NCBI GenBank assembly: GCA_051414845.1
Contig: CP183313.1
Span: 868,001 to 932,000 of the forward strand
Direction of reading: 5' to 3'
DNA: 64,000 nt
Source: Simonsiella sp051414845
Lineage (GTDB): Bacteria; Pseudomonadota; Gammaproteobacteria; Burkholderiales; Neisseriaceae
Shown here piece by piece: positions 17,035 through 26,055 of this stretch. A program made the translations under genes and the position numbers. The notes under the pieces were generated by a model that did not search any database, was not told the DNA's origin, and worked only from the letters and a program-made list of their open reading frames with translations. Position 1 is the stretch's first letter. Every line of letters starts with the position of its first letter.

Positions 17035-17084
17035 GTAAATTAGAAATTTTCGGGTTTTCGCAAAGATTTCAGGCTGCCTGAAAA

Positions 17085-18413
17085 TTATTTTAAGGTATTA
17101 AACACAGCAGCAAATTCGCTGCCTTTGCCCAATTCGCTTTGAATTTCTAGCACCGCGCCATGGTTGGCAAGGGCGTGTTTGGCGATGGCGAGTCCTAAAC
17201 CTGTGCCACCACTTTCGCGGCTGCGACCTTTGTCCACGCGGTAAAAGCGGTTGGTAATGTGTGGCAGATGTTCGGCGGCAATGCCTACGCCGTTGTCGCG
17301 TACGGCAAAGCGCACTTGTGGTGGTTTGTAGGGATTGGGGTTATCTTGCAAGGCGAGACTGATTTGAATTGTGCCGCCTGCTGGTGTGTAACGCACGGCG
17401 TTAAACACGAGATTGGATAAGGCTTGGTATAAATCGCGGGCGTGGGCGTTAATCATGATGGCAGGTGAGGTGTTGTATTCGATGGTGTGTTGGCTGCCTG
17501 AAAGGTTGCGGGCGGCGGTGGCGATTTGTTCGCATAGCTCGCTTAGGTTGAGTGGATGAAATTCGAGATTTTTTTGGCTGGAGTTTTCTAATTCCAGCGT
17601 GGATAGGGTTAGTAAATCATTGATTAGATTAAGCATTCTTTGACTTTCGTGTTGCATTAAGCCGATGAATTGTTGTTGTTGCTCGCTGGGTAGTTCGGGG
17701 TAGTCGGCGAGTGTTTCTAGGAAGCCGTCGATAACGGTGAGTGGAGTGCGCAATTCGTGCGAGACGTTGGCGATAAAGGCGGTGCGTGTGGCGTTGAGTT
17801 GCTCGGCGTTGCTGATGTCTTCGCTGATGATGAGTTGCGATTGGTGGGCGAAGGGTATGCGAATCAGGCGTAGATGACGGTCTATGCCGTTGCTTTGCGG
17901 TAAGCTGATGTCGATGGGTTGGCTGGGGCTGTGTTGATTGTCGTTGAACAGCGCTTGGTAGGGTTCGAGATTGAGTTGCTTTTTGATGGGGTTACCGAGC
18001 GCGTTTTGTGGGTCGAGTTTGAGATGTTCGAGCGCGGTGTGGTTGAGCCAGTCGATGCGTTCGTCGCTGTTGAGCATGATGATGCCGTTGGGCAGGGCTT
18101 GGGCGGCTGCCTGAAAACGAATGAGCGTTTGGCGCAATAAGTCGCGGTGGCGTTGGTTGAGCCGTTGTTTGCGGTTGATTTCGTTGTGTAGCTGCGCCCA
18201 GAATGTGTTGCTGTTTTTATTGGGTAATTGTGGGACTTGGTTAATATGCTGTTGTAACTGTTGAATATGGTGCAAATGATAGCTTGACCAGCAGATAAGA
18301 TAGAGTGTGCTGATGGCTAGTGCTGCTGTTGCGCCGCTTAATCCGTAGGCGAGCAGGGCGCTGCTGAGCATAAAGATAACGTGGAGTAGAATGTGGATGT
18401 GTAATGACGACAT
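17085..18413 (-). CDS. phoR: PhoR-type sensor histidine kinase
   Basis: A 442-residue membrane kinase. Two hydrophobic segments lie at about residues 8-24 and 28-44, with no sizeable periplasmic loop, as in PhoR. A PAS-like domain spans about 100-200. The dimerisation box FIANVSHELRTPLTV has the phospho-His at 219. The ATPase N box NLVFNAVRYTPAGG and G boxes DNGVGI and GGTGLGLAI are present. Known PhoR proteins sense phosphate status through the Pst system and act on PhoB, but no response regulator is adjacent: def lies upstream and a convergent truB downstream. PhoR is therefore a best-match name and the partner must be elsewhere. Confidence 0.8.
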   Translation of the reverse strand: MSSLHIHILLHVIFMLSSALLAYGLSGATAALAISTLYLICWSSYHLHHIQQLQQHINQVPQLPNKNSNTFWAQLHNEINRKQRLNQRHRDLLRQTLIRFQAAAQALPNGIIMLNSDERIDWLNHTALEHLKLDPQNALGNPIKKQLNLEPYQALFNDNQHSPSQPIDISLPQSNGIDRHLRLIRIPFAHQSQLIISEDISNAEQLNATRTAFIANVSHELRTPLTVIDGFLETLADYPELPSEQQQQFIGLMQHESQRMLNLINDLLTLSTLELENSSQKNLEFHPLNLSELCEQIATAARNLSGSQHTIEYNTSPAIMINAHARDLYQALSNLVFNAVRYTPAGGTIQISLALQDNPNPYKPPQVRFAVRDNGVGIAAEHLPHITNRFYRVDKGRSRESGGTGLGLAIAKHALANHGAVLEIQSELGKGSEFAAVFNTLK

Positions 18414-18450
18414 AATCGGTGATGTGTTGTTTTGAGATGGCTTGATGTTT

Positions 18451-18486
18451 TTTCAGGCTGCCTGAAAAGTGAGGCAGCCTGAAAAT
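18451..18486 (-). terminator. Paired-DUS hairpin after def
   Basis: TTCAGGCTGCCT and AGGCAGCCTGAA face each other across 8 bases, 13 bases beyond the def stop and before phoR. It would separate def from phoR transcription, at least in part. Confidence 0.5.
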
Positions 18487-18498
18487 GTCGTAAAAATG

Positions 18499-19002
18499 TT
18501 ACATTGTTTCGCGTTGGCGTTTTTTGAGTTTGGTTTTGATGCGATTTTGTTTGAGTGGCGAGAGATATTCTACGAAAAGTTTGCCTGTTAAGTGGTCTAG
18601 TTCGTGTTGAATGCAAATTGCCAATAAGCCATCGGCATCGAGTTTTTGCGGCTGACCTTGCTCGTCTAAGTATTCCAAAGTAATGGTTTCGGCACGGCTT
18701 ACGGTATCGTAAATGCCGGGTACAGACAGACAGCCTTCTTCGTAGGTGGTTTCGCCATTTTTGTGTGTAATCACAGGGTTAATCAGGACAAGCAGTTGAT
18801 TGCGCTCTTCGGAAATGTCAATGACAACAACACGTTCGTGTACATCAACTTGTGTCGCCGCCAAGCCAATACCGCGTGCATGATACATGGTTTCTGCCAT
18901 GTCTTTGACTAATTGACGAATACGGTCATCCACTTGTGCAACTGGTTGGGCAACGATGTGAAGACGTTCATTGGGATGGGTTAAAATTGTTAAGATAGTC
19001 AT
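18499..19002 (-). CDS. def: Peptide deformylase
   Basis: A 167-residue metalloprotease that removes the formyl group from nascent proteins. All three motifs are seen: GIGLAATQVD at about residue 45, EEGCLSVPG near 88 (Cys metal ligand), and QHELDHL near 131 (two His ligands and catalytic Glu). The length is typical of type 1B enzymes. It is divergent from the LysM gene, an arrangement often seen in Neisseria. fmt is not in view. Confidence 0.95.
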   Translation of the reverse strand: MTILTILTHPNERLHIVAQPVAQVDDRIRQLVKDMAETMYHARGIGLAATQVDVHERVVVIDISEERNQLLVLINPVITHKNGETTYEEGCLSVPGIYDTVSRAETITLEYLDEQGQPQKLDADGLLAICIQHELDHLTGKLFVEYLSPLKQNRIKTKLKKRQRETM

Positions 19003-19161
19003 GTTTTTTTACTTTCTTGTGCTGTGTTTGTTGGGTAAATGTGGCATACTTGCCTTTTTTCTTTACGCTTGTTGGGCTAAAACTAGCCTAAGTTGTGTGA
19101 AATACATTATTATTACGTCTGTCCGTAAAAATATGTTATTTCGAACTTTAAGGGGATTGCA

Positions 19162-20361
19162 ATGCAAAAGTCTATTATAACCCTGCTTTGTGCAGCTGGC
19201 ATGATAATTTCTACTCCATCTATCGCAGAATCGCTGCGAATTAAACCAGGTGCGCCAGCACGTTATACCGTGAAACAAGGCGATACCTTGTGGGGTATTT
19301 CTGGTAAATACTTGTATCGTCCATGGAAATGGCCTTCTTTGTGGCAAGTTAACCGCAGCAAAATTCGCAATCCACATTTGATTTATCCTGGTCAAACGTT
19401 GGTATTGCGTTATGTAAATGGTCGTCCTGTATTGGGTGTAGATGGTAAAGGCGGTATTCCAACCATTAAATTATCGCCTCGTGTACGTGATACAGGTTCA
19501 GGTTACGCGATTAATACCATTAATGTGAATTTCTACAGCATGTTCATGAAGCATCCACAATTCCTGACTGATGCGGAATTGAAATCGGCTGCGCGCTTAG
19601 TAGGTGGTCCTGATGGCAGCATGCTTTATAGCATTGGCGACCGTGTTTACGCCGATGGTATTACTGAAGCTGGCGATTATTTGATTTTCCGCATTAATCG
19701 TGAATTAAGAAATCCACAAACTAAAGCTAAATTAGGTACTTTGGTTGAGTTTGTTGGCGAGGCTTCTACTTTGGCAACGCGTAACAGTGCTTTGGCGCAC
19801 CGTTCAGCTGAAGCAAATAAAACATTAGCGGAAGATGAATACTTTGCGCAAACTGGTCAGAAAAAACCAGTAGTTGTACGTACTGCTCAACCAATGATGA
19901 TTACAGAGGGCGTTGCTGAAATCAGCAAAGGCGATTATTTGATTCCTAAGCCAGCTGATTTGAATGCATTCCACATGATGCCGCACGAGCCTCAAGGTGC
20001 TGTTAATGCTAATATCCTTGAAATTATGGATGGCATTAGCGAGGGTGCCACTATGCAAACCCTTATCTTGGATAAAGGTTCTGTTGATGGTTTCGACAAA
20101 GGTATGGTTGTAGGTATTTACAAACGTGGCAAAGTAATCGAATCAGATTGGAAAAATCCAAATGAAAAAGCAGCGCAGTTTGTGAATACACCAAACGAAG
20201 AAATTGCATTGGCTATGGTGTATCGTGTAGGCGAGCACGTTTCTTCTGCGATTATTTTGGAGAGCGTTGTCAATGTAAATAAAGAAGATTTGATTGCAGA
20301 ACCAGGTCGTGATTTGGATACATTTGGTCCTAGCGAATTGGTAACACCTTTAAAAAAATAA
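19162..20361 (+). CDS. Secreted LysM-domain protein
   Basis: A 399-residue protein with a Sec signal peptide (about residues 1-22, ending STPSIAES). A single LysM domain lies at about 34-82 (YTVKQGDTLWGISGKYL ... NPHLIYPGQTLVLRY), so it should bind peptidoglycan in the periplasm. The remaining 300 residues have no catalytic motif that I recognise; they are mixed alpha/beta with repeated short basic stretches. The ATG at 19162 follows AAGGGGA. LysM proteins divergent from def are widespread in beta-proteobacteria. A role in envelope maintenance is inference. Confidence 0.82.
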   Translation: MQKSIITLLCAAGMIISTPSIAESLRIKPGAPARYTVKQGDTLWGISGKYLYRPWKWPSLWQVNRSKIRNPHLIYPGQTLVLRYVNGRPVLGVDGKGGIPTIKLSPRVRDTGSGYAINTINVNFYSMFMKHPQFLTDAELKSAARLVGGPDGSMLYSIGDRVYADGITEAGDYLIFRINRELRNPQTKAKLGTLVEFVGEASTLATRNSALAHRSAEANKTLAEDEYFAQTGQKKPVVVRTAQPMMITEGVAEISKGDYLIPKPADLNAFHMMPHEPQGAVNANILEIMDGISEGATMQTLILDKGSVDGFDKGMVVGIYKRGKVIESDWKNPNEKAAQFVNTPNEEIALAMVYRVGEHVSSAIILESVVNVNKEDLIAEPGRDLDTFGPSELVTPLKK

Positions 20362-20380
20362 ATCTTAAGATATATTGAAG

Positions 20381-20415
20381 AGCAGGCTGCCTGAAAATGT
20401 TTCAGGCAGCCTGCT
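20381..20415 (+). terminator. Rho-independent terminator made from paired DUS, after the LysM gene
   Basis: AGCAGGCTGCCTGAAA and its reverse complement form a perfect 16-bp stem with an ATG loop, followed by TTGTTTGTTT. It is placed 20 bases beyond the stop. Confidence 0.8.
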
Positions 20416-20743
20416 TTGTTTGTTTAATATATTGGAAACTGAAAAAATGAAGTATGTGAAATTAGGCTATTAATGTGAAAGAATTTTTCAAAAGAATGAA
20501 TTGTCAAATTTTGTAAGGTTTATCTTTTTGATTTTTTTAAAAATAAAACTTGAAAATAAATATCTATTAATTAAGACAATGGTTTGTTGTTTAATTTCAT
20601 TGAAATTTTTTTGTGTATACCCCTATTCAAATAGTGCAAAACAATGTTAAATTACACACGGTTTCATGGTTTGGACACACACATTTACCCAATCCATGCC
20701 ATTTTGAGTATTTGTTAATTCATTTTTTGAAAGAGGAACGGAA
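20416..20743 (+). promoter_or_regulatory. AT-rich leader and promoter region of the sdh operon
   Basis: No open frame of note. The region is strongly AT-rich. A weak sigma70-like pair, TTGAAA (20600) and TATTCA (20624), has an 18-base spacer. The ribosome site AGAGGAA precedes sdhC. I see no clear Fur box or other named operator. Confidence 0.35.
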
Positions 20744-21127
20744 ATGCAGACCAATAAAAGACCTGTGTTTCTGGATATGCAAGTTTTAACCAAAGCCTTG
20801 CCTATTCCAGGTATTGTCTCGATTCTGCACCGCATTTCAGGCGTTGTATTATTTATTTTGTTGCCTGTTTTGTTGGCTTTGTTAGCAGGGTCATTAAGTA
20901 GTGGAGAAACCTTTGTCGAATATAAATCTTGGGCAGATAACTGGTTTGTTAAACTAATTTTATGGGCAGTTTTATGGGCGTTTACCCATCACTTGTTTGC
21001 AGGTATTCGTTTCTTATTGCTTGATGCACACATCGGTACTGACTTGAAAGTAGCACGCCGCTCTGCGCGTATCGTTTTGATTGCTGGTGCGGTGGTTGCC
21101 TTTATCTTGGGAGTGGCATTATGGTAA
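20744..21127 (+). CDS. sdhC: Succinate dehydrogenase cytochrome b556 subunit
   Basis: A 127-residue inner-membrane anchor subunit of complex II. It begins with the typical RPVFLDMQVLTKALPIPGIVSILHRISG. Three membrane helices are visible (about 30-50, 68-90, 105-125). The haem-ligand His is expected in THHLFAGIRF (H82/H83). The HR at 29-30 belongs to the quinone site. It overlaps sdhD by 7 bases. First gene of sdhCDAB-sdhE-gltA. Confidence 0.92.
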   Translation: MQTNKRPVFLDMQVLTKALPIPGIVSILHRISGVVLFILLPVLLALLAGSLSSGETFVEYKSWADNWFVKLILWAVLWAFTHHLFAGIRFLLLDAHIGTDLKVARRSARIVLIAGAVVAFILGVALW

Positions 21128-21468
21128 AACGTAAATTGGCTGGCGCACATTATGGTTTGCGCGATTGGGCAATGCAGCGTGTAACAGCCGTTGTCATGAT
21201 TTTTTACACTGTCTTATTTCTCTTTTTTTTACTTGGCATGATGGGTGCAGATGATTACTCTGAATGGCAAGAGTTTTTTGGTCGTACGTGGGTAAAAGTA
21301 TTCACGCAAACGACATTTATCGCCCTGTTTTTGCACGCTTGGGTGGGTATGCGCGATTTATGGATGGACTATATTAAACCGTTCTACTTGCGCTTATTCC
21401 TGCAATCGGCAACTATTGTTTGGTTGGTTGGTTGTACTGTGTATTCTTTCTATGTGATTTGGGGTTGA
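21121..21468 (+). CDS. sdhD: Succinate dehydrogenase membrane anchor subunit
   Basis: A 115-residue partner of SdhC with three helices, together forming the ubiquinone site and holding haem b. The motif ALFLHAWVGMRDLWMDYIKP carries the conserved His and the Asp-Tyr pair of the quinone site. Translation starts inside the end of sdhC (7-base overlap), and its stop lies just before the sdhA ATG, so translation is coupled. Confidence 0.92.
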   Translation: MVKRKLAGAHYGLRDWAMQRVTAVVMIFYTVLFLFFLLGMMGADDYSEWQEFFGRTWVKVFTQTTFIALFLHAWVGMRDLWMDYIKPFYLRLFLQSATIVWLVGCTVYSFYVIWG

Positions 21469-21469
21469 T

Positions 21470-23236
21470 ATGATGACTTATCCAGTTCGTCAATTTGACG
21501 CAGTCGTGGTCGGCGCAGGTGGCGCGGGCTTGCGTGCAGCATTGCAATTATCTAAAGCAGGTATCAAAACTGCTGTATTATCTAAAGTTTTTCCTACTCG
21601 TTCACACACCGTTGCCGCGCAAGGTGGCATTTCCGCGTCTTTAGGTAATGTCCAAGAGGACAATTGGGAATGGCATATGTATGACACCGTAAAAGGTTCA
21701 GACTGGCTGGGCGACCAAGATGCGATTGAATTTATGACACGCAATGCAGTGGACGCTGTCGTAGAATTGGAACACATGGGTATGCCGTTTGACCGCGTTG
21801 AAAGTGGTAAAATTTACCAACGGCCATTCGGTGGTCATACCGCTGAACACGGTAAACGCGCGGTAGAACGTGCGTGTGCGGTGGCCGACCGTACAGGTCA
21901 TGCGATGTTGCATACTTTGTACCAACAAAACGTACGCGCAGAAACACAATTTTTCGTGGAATGGATTGCGCTAGACTTAATCCGCGATGATAACGGCGAT
22001 GTAGTTGGCGTAACGTGTATGGAAATGGAAACGGGCGACGTGTACATTTTTCAAGCTAAAGCCGTGTTGTTTGCCACAGGTGGTGGCGGTCGTATTTATC
22101 AATCTTCAACCAACGCCTTTATGAATACAGGCGACGGCTTGGGCATTTGCGCGCGTGCAGGCATTCCATTAGAAGACATGGAGTTTTGGCAATTTCACCC
22201 AACAGGCGTGGCGGGTGCGGGCGTATTGATTACTGAAGGTGTGCGCGGTGAAGGCGGTATTTTGCTCAACTCTTTGGGCGAACGCTTTATGGAACGCTAT
22301 GCGCCAACGGTTAAAGACTTGGCTTCGCGCGATGTGGTTTCGCGTGCGATGGCGATGGAAGTATTTGAAGGACGCGGTTGCGGACCAAACAAAGACCACG
22401 TTTTGCTGAAACTAGACCACATTGGTGCAGACAAAATCATGCACAAATTGCCAGGTATTCGTGAAATCGCGATTCAATTTGCTGGCGTTGACCCGATTAA
22501 AGACCCGATTCCCGTTGTGCCGACCACGCACTACATGATGGGCGGCATTCCGACCAACTATTTGGGTGAAGTGATTGTACCCGAAGGCGATAATCCAGAA
22601 GCTGTTGTGAATGGCTTGTACGCAGCGGGCGAGTGCGCATGTGCGTCTGTACACGGTGCGAACCGCTTGGGTACCAACTCATTGCTGGACTTGGTGGTAT
22701 TCGGTAAATCTGCTGGCGACAGCATGGTGAAATACATCCAAGAGCAAACCGATTTCAAACCGCTGCCTGAAAACGCAGGCGGATTGACTAAACAACGTTT
22801 AGACCGTTTGAACAATCAAACAGGTGGCGAAAACGTGGATAACTTGCGCAACGAATTGCAACGTACCGTTCAATTACACGCAGGCGTATTCCGTACCGAC
22901 GCGATTTTAAAAGAAGGTATGGAAAAAATCTTGGCGTTGGCAGAGCGCGCGAAAAACACCGAAATTGGCGATAAAAGCCAAGTTTGGAACACAGCGCGTT
23001 TAGAGGCTTTGGAATTGGACAACTTAATGGAAGTTGCCAAAGCAACCATCGTTTCTGCCGAAGCGCGTAAAGAAAGCCGTGGCGCACACGCATCAGATGA
23101 CCATCCAGAGCGTGATGATGACAACTGGATGAAGCATACTTTATATTATAGTGAAGGCAACCGTTTGGTATACAAACCTGTACATACCAAACCGCTGACC
23201 GTTGATTACATTGAGCCTGCAAAACGCGTTTACTAA
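21470..23236 (+). CDS. sdhA: Succinate dehydrogenase flavoprotein subunit
   Basis: A 588-residue catalytic subunit that oxidises succinate to fumarate and carries covalent FAD. The N-terminal dinucleotide fold is VVVGAGGAGLRAALQLS. The flavin-linking His lies in TRSHTVAAQGG at about residue 46. Active-site blocks HPTG (near 243) and a conserved RTQ/HxxxxxLxxR-type C-terminus follow. FAD attachment would need SdhE, encoded downstream. Two ATG codons in a row open the gene; either may be used. Confidence 0.96.
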   Translation: MMTYPVRQFDAVVVGAGGAGLRAALQLSKAGIKTAVLSKVFPTRSHTVAAQGGISASLGNVQEDNWEWHMYDTVKGSDWLGDQDAIEFMTRNAVDAVVELEHMGMPFDRVESGKIYQRPFGGHTAEHGKRAVERACAVADRTGHAMLHTLYQQNVRAETQFFVEWIALDLIRDDNGDVVGVTCMEMETGDVYIFQAKAVLFATGGGGRIYQSSTNAFMNTGDGLGICARAGIPLEDMEFWQFHPTGVAGAGVLITEGVRGEGGILLNSLGERFMERYAPTVKDLASRDVVSRAMAMEVFEGRGCGPNKDHVLLKLDHIGADKIMHKLPGIREIAIQFAGVDPIKDPIPVVPTTHYMMGGIPTNYLGEVIVPEGDNPEAVVNGLYAAGECACASVHGANRLGTNSLLDLVVFGKSAGDSMVKYIQEQTDFKPLPENAGGLTKQRLDRLNNQTGGENVDNLRNELQRTVQLHAGVFRTDAILKEGMEKILALAERAKNTEIGDKSQVWNTARLEALELDNLMEVAKATIVSAEARKESRGAHASDDHPERDDDNWMKHTLYYSEGNRLVYKPVHTKPLTVDYIEPAKRVY

Positions 23237-23305
23237 ATAACTATATTTTCAGGCTGCCTGAAAGAGGAAAAGACTTCAGGCAGCCTGAAAAAGAGGAACA
23301 CCACA

Positions 23306-24010
23306 ATGGAAAAAGTACGTTTTCAAGTGTACCGCTACGACCCTGATAAAGACGCCAAGCCGTACATGCAAGATTATGAATTAGAAATTTTACCAAGCGA
23401 TGTGAAATTATTAGACGCTATGGTAAAACTCAAAGCACAAGATGACACCTTATCGTTTCGCCGTTCATGCCGCGAAGGTATTTGCGGTTCAGACGGTATG
23501 AACATCAATGGTAAAAATGGTCTCGCTTGCTTGACCAATATTCGCGATTTGAAGCAACCCATTCAATTGCGTCCCTTACCAGGTTTGCCTGTAATCCGCG
23601 ATTTGATTGTGGACATGACTCAATTCTTCAATCAATACCATTCCATCAAGCCTTATGTTGTGAACGATACGCCTGCGCCACAGCGCGAGCGTTTGCAAAG
23701 CCAAGAAGACCGCGAAGAATTAGACGGCTTGTACGAATGTATTTTGTGCGCTTGCTGTTCAACCGCTTGCCCATCATTTTGGTGGAACCCTGATAAATTC
23801 GTCGGCCCATCTGGTTTACTCAACGCCTATCGTTTCATCGCCGACACGCGCGACACGATTACCAATGAGCGTTTGGACAACTTAAACGACCCTTATCGTT
23901 TATTCCGTTGCCACACAATTATGAACTGTGTTGACGTGTGTCCAAAACACTTGAATCCAACGCGAGCAATTGGCAAAATCAAAGAAATCATGCTGGAACG
24001 CGCGATTTAA
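23306..24010 (+). CDS. sdhB: Succinate dehydrogenase iron-sulfur subunit
   Basis: A 234-residue electron-transfer subunit. The [2Fe-2S] cluster ligands are in CREGICGSDGMNINGKNGLAC (about residues 55-75), the [4Fe-4S] ligands in CILCACCSTACP near 147, and the [3Fe-4S] ligands in CHTIMNCVDVCPKHLNP near 204. A pair of DUS in opposite orientation sits in the 69-base gap after sdhA, with AGAGGAA as ribosome site. The hairpin may adjust expression inside the operon. Confidence 0.96.
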   Translation: MEKVRFQVYRYDPDKDAKPYMQDYELEILPSDVKLLDAMVKLKAQDDTLSFRRSCREGICGSDGMNINGKNGLACLTNIRDLKQPIQLRPLPGLPVIRDLIVDMTQFFNQYHSIKPYVVNDTPAPQRERLQSQEDREELDGLYECILCACCSTACPSFWWNPDKFVGPSGLLNAYRFIADTRDTITNERLDNLNDPYRLFRCHTIMNCVDVCPKHLNPTRAIGKIKEIMLERAI

Positions 24011-24128
24011 TGATTGGCAACTTTCAGGCTGCCTGAAAACACTCAAGCAGTATTTTCAGGCAGCCTGAAACATAAAAACAATTGGCATCATCAGAAAAAC
24101 CGATAACGCTTAACATAAGCTAAACAAC

Positions 24129-24377
24129 ATGACACAATTTAACGAAACCGAAAAGCGACGAATCCGCTTCCAAACACGCCGTGGCTTATTGGAACTGGAC
24201 ATCGTATTAAAACGCTTTATGGCAACCGAATTCCAAAATTTAAGTGATGAAGAACTCGAGATTTTTGTGGATATTTTAACGCTGGAAGACCAAGAATTTT
24301 TAGCGCAAGTCAACCAAGTTAAACCGCCCAAAAAGCCCGAATTTGAACCACTTTTGGAAAAAATCAGAGCTGCCTAG
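24129..24377 (+). CDS. sdhE: FAD assembly factor SdhE
   Basis: An 82-residue helical protein that promotes covalent flavinylation of SdhA. The signature RRGLLELDIVL lies at about residues 18-28. The length is standard. It sits between sdhB and gltA, as in Neisseria. Another inverted DUS pair (about 24023-24071) fills the gap before it. Confidence 0.92.
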   Translation: MTQFNETEKRRIRFQTRRGLLELDIVLKRFMATEFQNLSDEELEIFVDILTLEDQEFLAQVNQVKPPKKPEFEPLLEKIRAA

Positions 24378-24459
24378 TTTTCAGGCAGCCTGAAACAAGC
24401 TGCAACACAAGAAGTCTTCTCAATCATCAGTAGAACAACGCACTTTTAAGGAGCAGAAA

Positions 24460-25746
24460 ATGTCTGATAAAACTGTAACACTACAAAGCACTCAATTTGA
24501 AAATGTAGAATTGCCCGTATTGAATGGCACACTCGGCAGCGATGTGATTGACATTCGCACGCTGAACAAACAAACAGGCATGTTTACCTTTGACCCAGGC
24601 TTTGTTTCAACCGCCAGTTGCGAATCTAAAATTACTTTCATTGATGGTGAAAAAGGTTTGCTCTATTATCGTGGATATCCCATTGAACAATTGGCAGAAA
24701 ACAGCGATTATTTAGAAGTATGCTACTTATTGATTTACGGCGAATTGCCTACTGCCGAACAGAAAAAAGAATTTGTAGAAACCGTTACCAAACACACCAT
24801 GGTACACGAGCAACTCACATGGTTCTTCCGCGGTTTCCGTCGCGACGCACACCCAATGGCAATGATGGTTGGCGTAGTAGGCGCATTATCTGCGTTCTAT
24901 CAAGACAGTCTAGAAATTAGCGATCCACGTCACCGCGAAATCGCGATTTACCGCCTGATCTCCAAAATCCCAACCATCGCAGCGATGTGTTACCGCTACT
25001 CAAACGGTTTGCCATTTAATTACCCACGCAACGATTTGAGCTATGCAGGCAACTTTATGCACATGATGTTTGCCACTCCTTGTGAGAAATACGAACCTAA
25101 TCCAGTATTGGTACGCGCATTAGACCGCATTTTCATCTTGCATGCTGACCACGAACAAAACGCGTCTACTTCAACCGTACGTTTGGCAGGCTCATCTGGC
25201 GCGAATCCGTTTGCATGTATCGCCTCAGGCATTTCCAGCTTGTGGGGCCCATCACACGGCGGTGCAAACGAAGCCGTATTGGATATGTTGGATGAAATCG
25301 GCGACGTATCAAACGTAAAAGATTTCATGGAAGGCGTAAAAGCGAAAAAATACCGCTTAATGGGCTTTGGACACCGCGTCTACCGCAACATGGATCCACG
25401 CGCGTCCATCATGAAACAAACCTGCTATGAAGTATTGCAAGAATTAGGCTTACAAGACAGTCCAAAATTCAAATTGGCAATGGAATTAGAGCAAATTGCC
25501 TTGAACGACCCATACTTTGTTGAGCGTAAACTGTATCCAAACGTAGATTTCTATTCAGGTATCGTATTGAGTGCATTGGGTATCCCAACTTCAATGTTTA
25601 CTGTGATTTTCGCCCTGTCGCGCACAGTCGGCTGGATTTCACATTGGAATGAAATGATTAGCGACCCAAGCCAAAAAATTGGTCGTCCACGTCAATTGTA
25701 CACAGGCTCGCCACGTCGCGATTTTGTTGCCGTAGACAAACGCTAA
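24460..25746 (+). CDS. gltA: Citrate synthase (type II)
   Basis: A 428-residue hexameric-type citrate synthase that condenses acetyl-CoA with oxaloacetate. The active-site motifs are LHADHEQNASTSTVRLAGSS near residue 226, GPSHGGANEAVL near 263, FGHRVYRNMDPRA near 304, and the Asp in NVDFYSG near 363. The start has a good AAGGAG site. It closes the operon, followed by a DUS-pair terminator. Confidence 0.96.
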   Translation: MSDKTVTLQSTQFENVELPVLNGTLGSDVIDIRTLNKQTGMFTFDPGFVSTASCESKITFIDGEKGLLYYRGYPIEQLAENSDYLEVCYLLIYGELPTAEQKKEFVETVTKHTMVHEQLTWFFRGFRRDAHPMAMMVGVVGALSAFYQDSLEISDPRHREIAIYRLISKIPTIAAMCYRYSNGLPFNYPRNDLSYAGNFMHMMFATPCEKYEPNPVLVRALDRIFILHADHEQNASTSTVRLAGSSGANPFACIASGISSLWGPSHGGANEAVLDMLDEIGDVSNVKDFMEGVKAKKYRLMGFGHRVYRNMDPRASIMKQTCYEVLQELGLQDSPKFKLAMELEQIALNDPYFVERKLYPNVDFYSGIVLSALGIPTSMFTVIFALSRTVGWISHWNEMISDPSQKIGRPRQLYTGSPRRDFVAVDKR

Positions 25747-25756
25747 TTCAGCATTA

Positions 25757-25794
25757 CTTTTCAGGCTGCCTGAATGTTCAGGCAGCCTGAAAAG
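25757..25794 (+). terminator. Paired-DUS terminator after gltA
   Basis: Two 18-base arms (CTTTTCAGGCTGCCTGAA and its reverse complement) are separated by only TG, 11 bases after the gltA stop. The pairing is perfect. Confidence 0.7.
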
Positions 25795-26055
25795 CATTTT
25801 ATACCACAGAATAAGTATTTAAGAAAAAGCATTTTAAAAACAATTCTTTCATTTTTCAGGCAGCCAAATACAACACAACCAATCAAGAAAATAAATTAAT
25901 ATATCAATAATAATCAATTAGTTATTAAAAAACAAAAGCCTGTCAAGACTTTCAGGCAACCTGAAAATCCGCTATCATGCGCGAATATTTTTTTTCGCGC
26001 CAATGCACCCGCGATTACGGCTATCAACACCGCATTGGGCATATAAGGACACAAC
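25795..26055 (+). promoter_or_regulatory. nrdA upstream region with a GC-armed hairpin
   Basis: No gene. It is AT-rich, with one degenerate DUS (TTCAGGCAACCTGAA, about 25950). At 25979-26000, GCGCGAA and TTCGCGC pair around a T-rich loop. The ribosome site AAGGA precedes nrdA. I looked for a pair of NrdR boxes and found no convincing match. Confidence 0.35.

Noticed and set aside
25979..26000. NrdR operator upstream of nrdA
   Set aside because: The dyad GCGCGAA/TTCGCGC does not match the NrdR consensus and is not paired.
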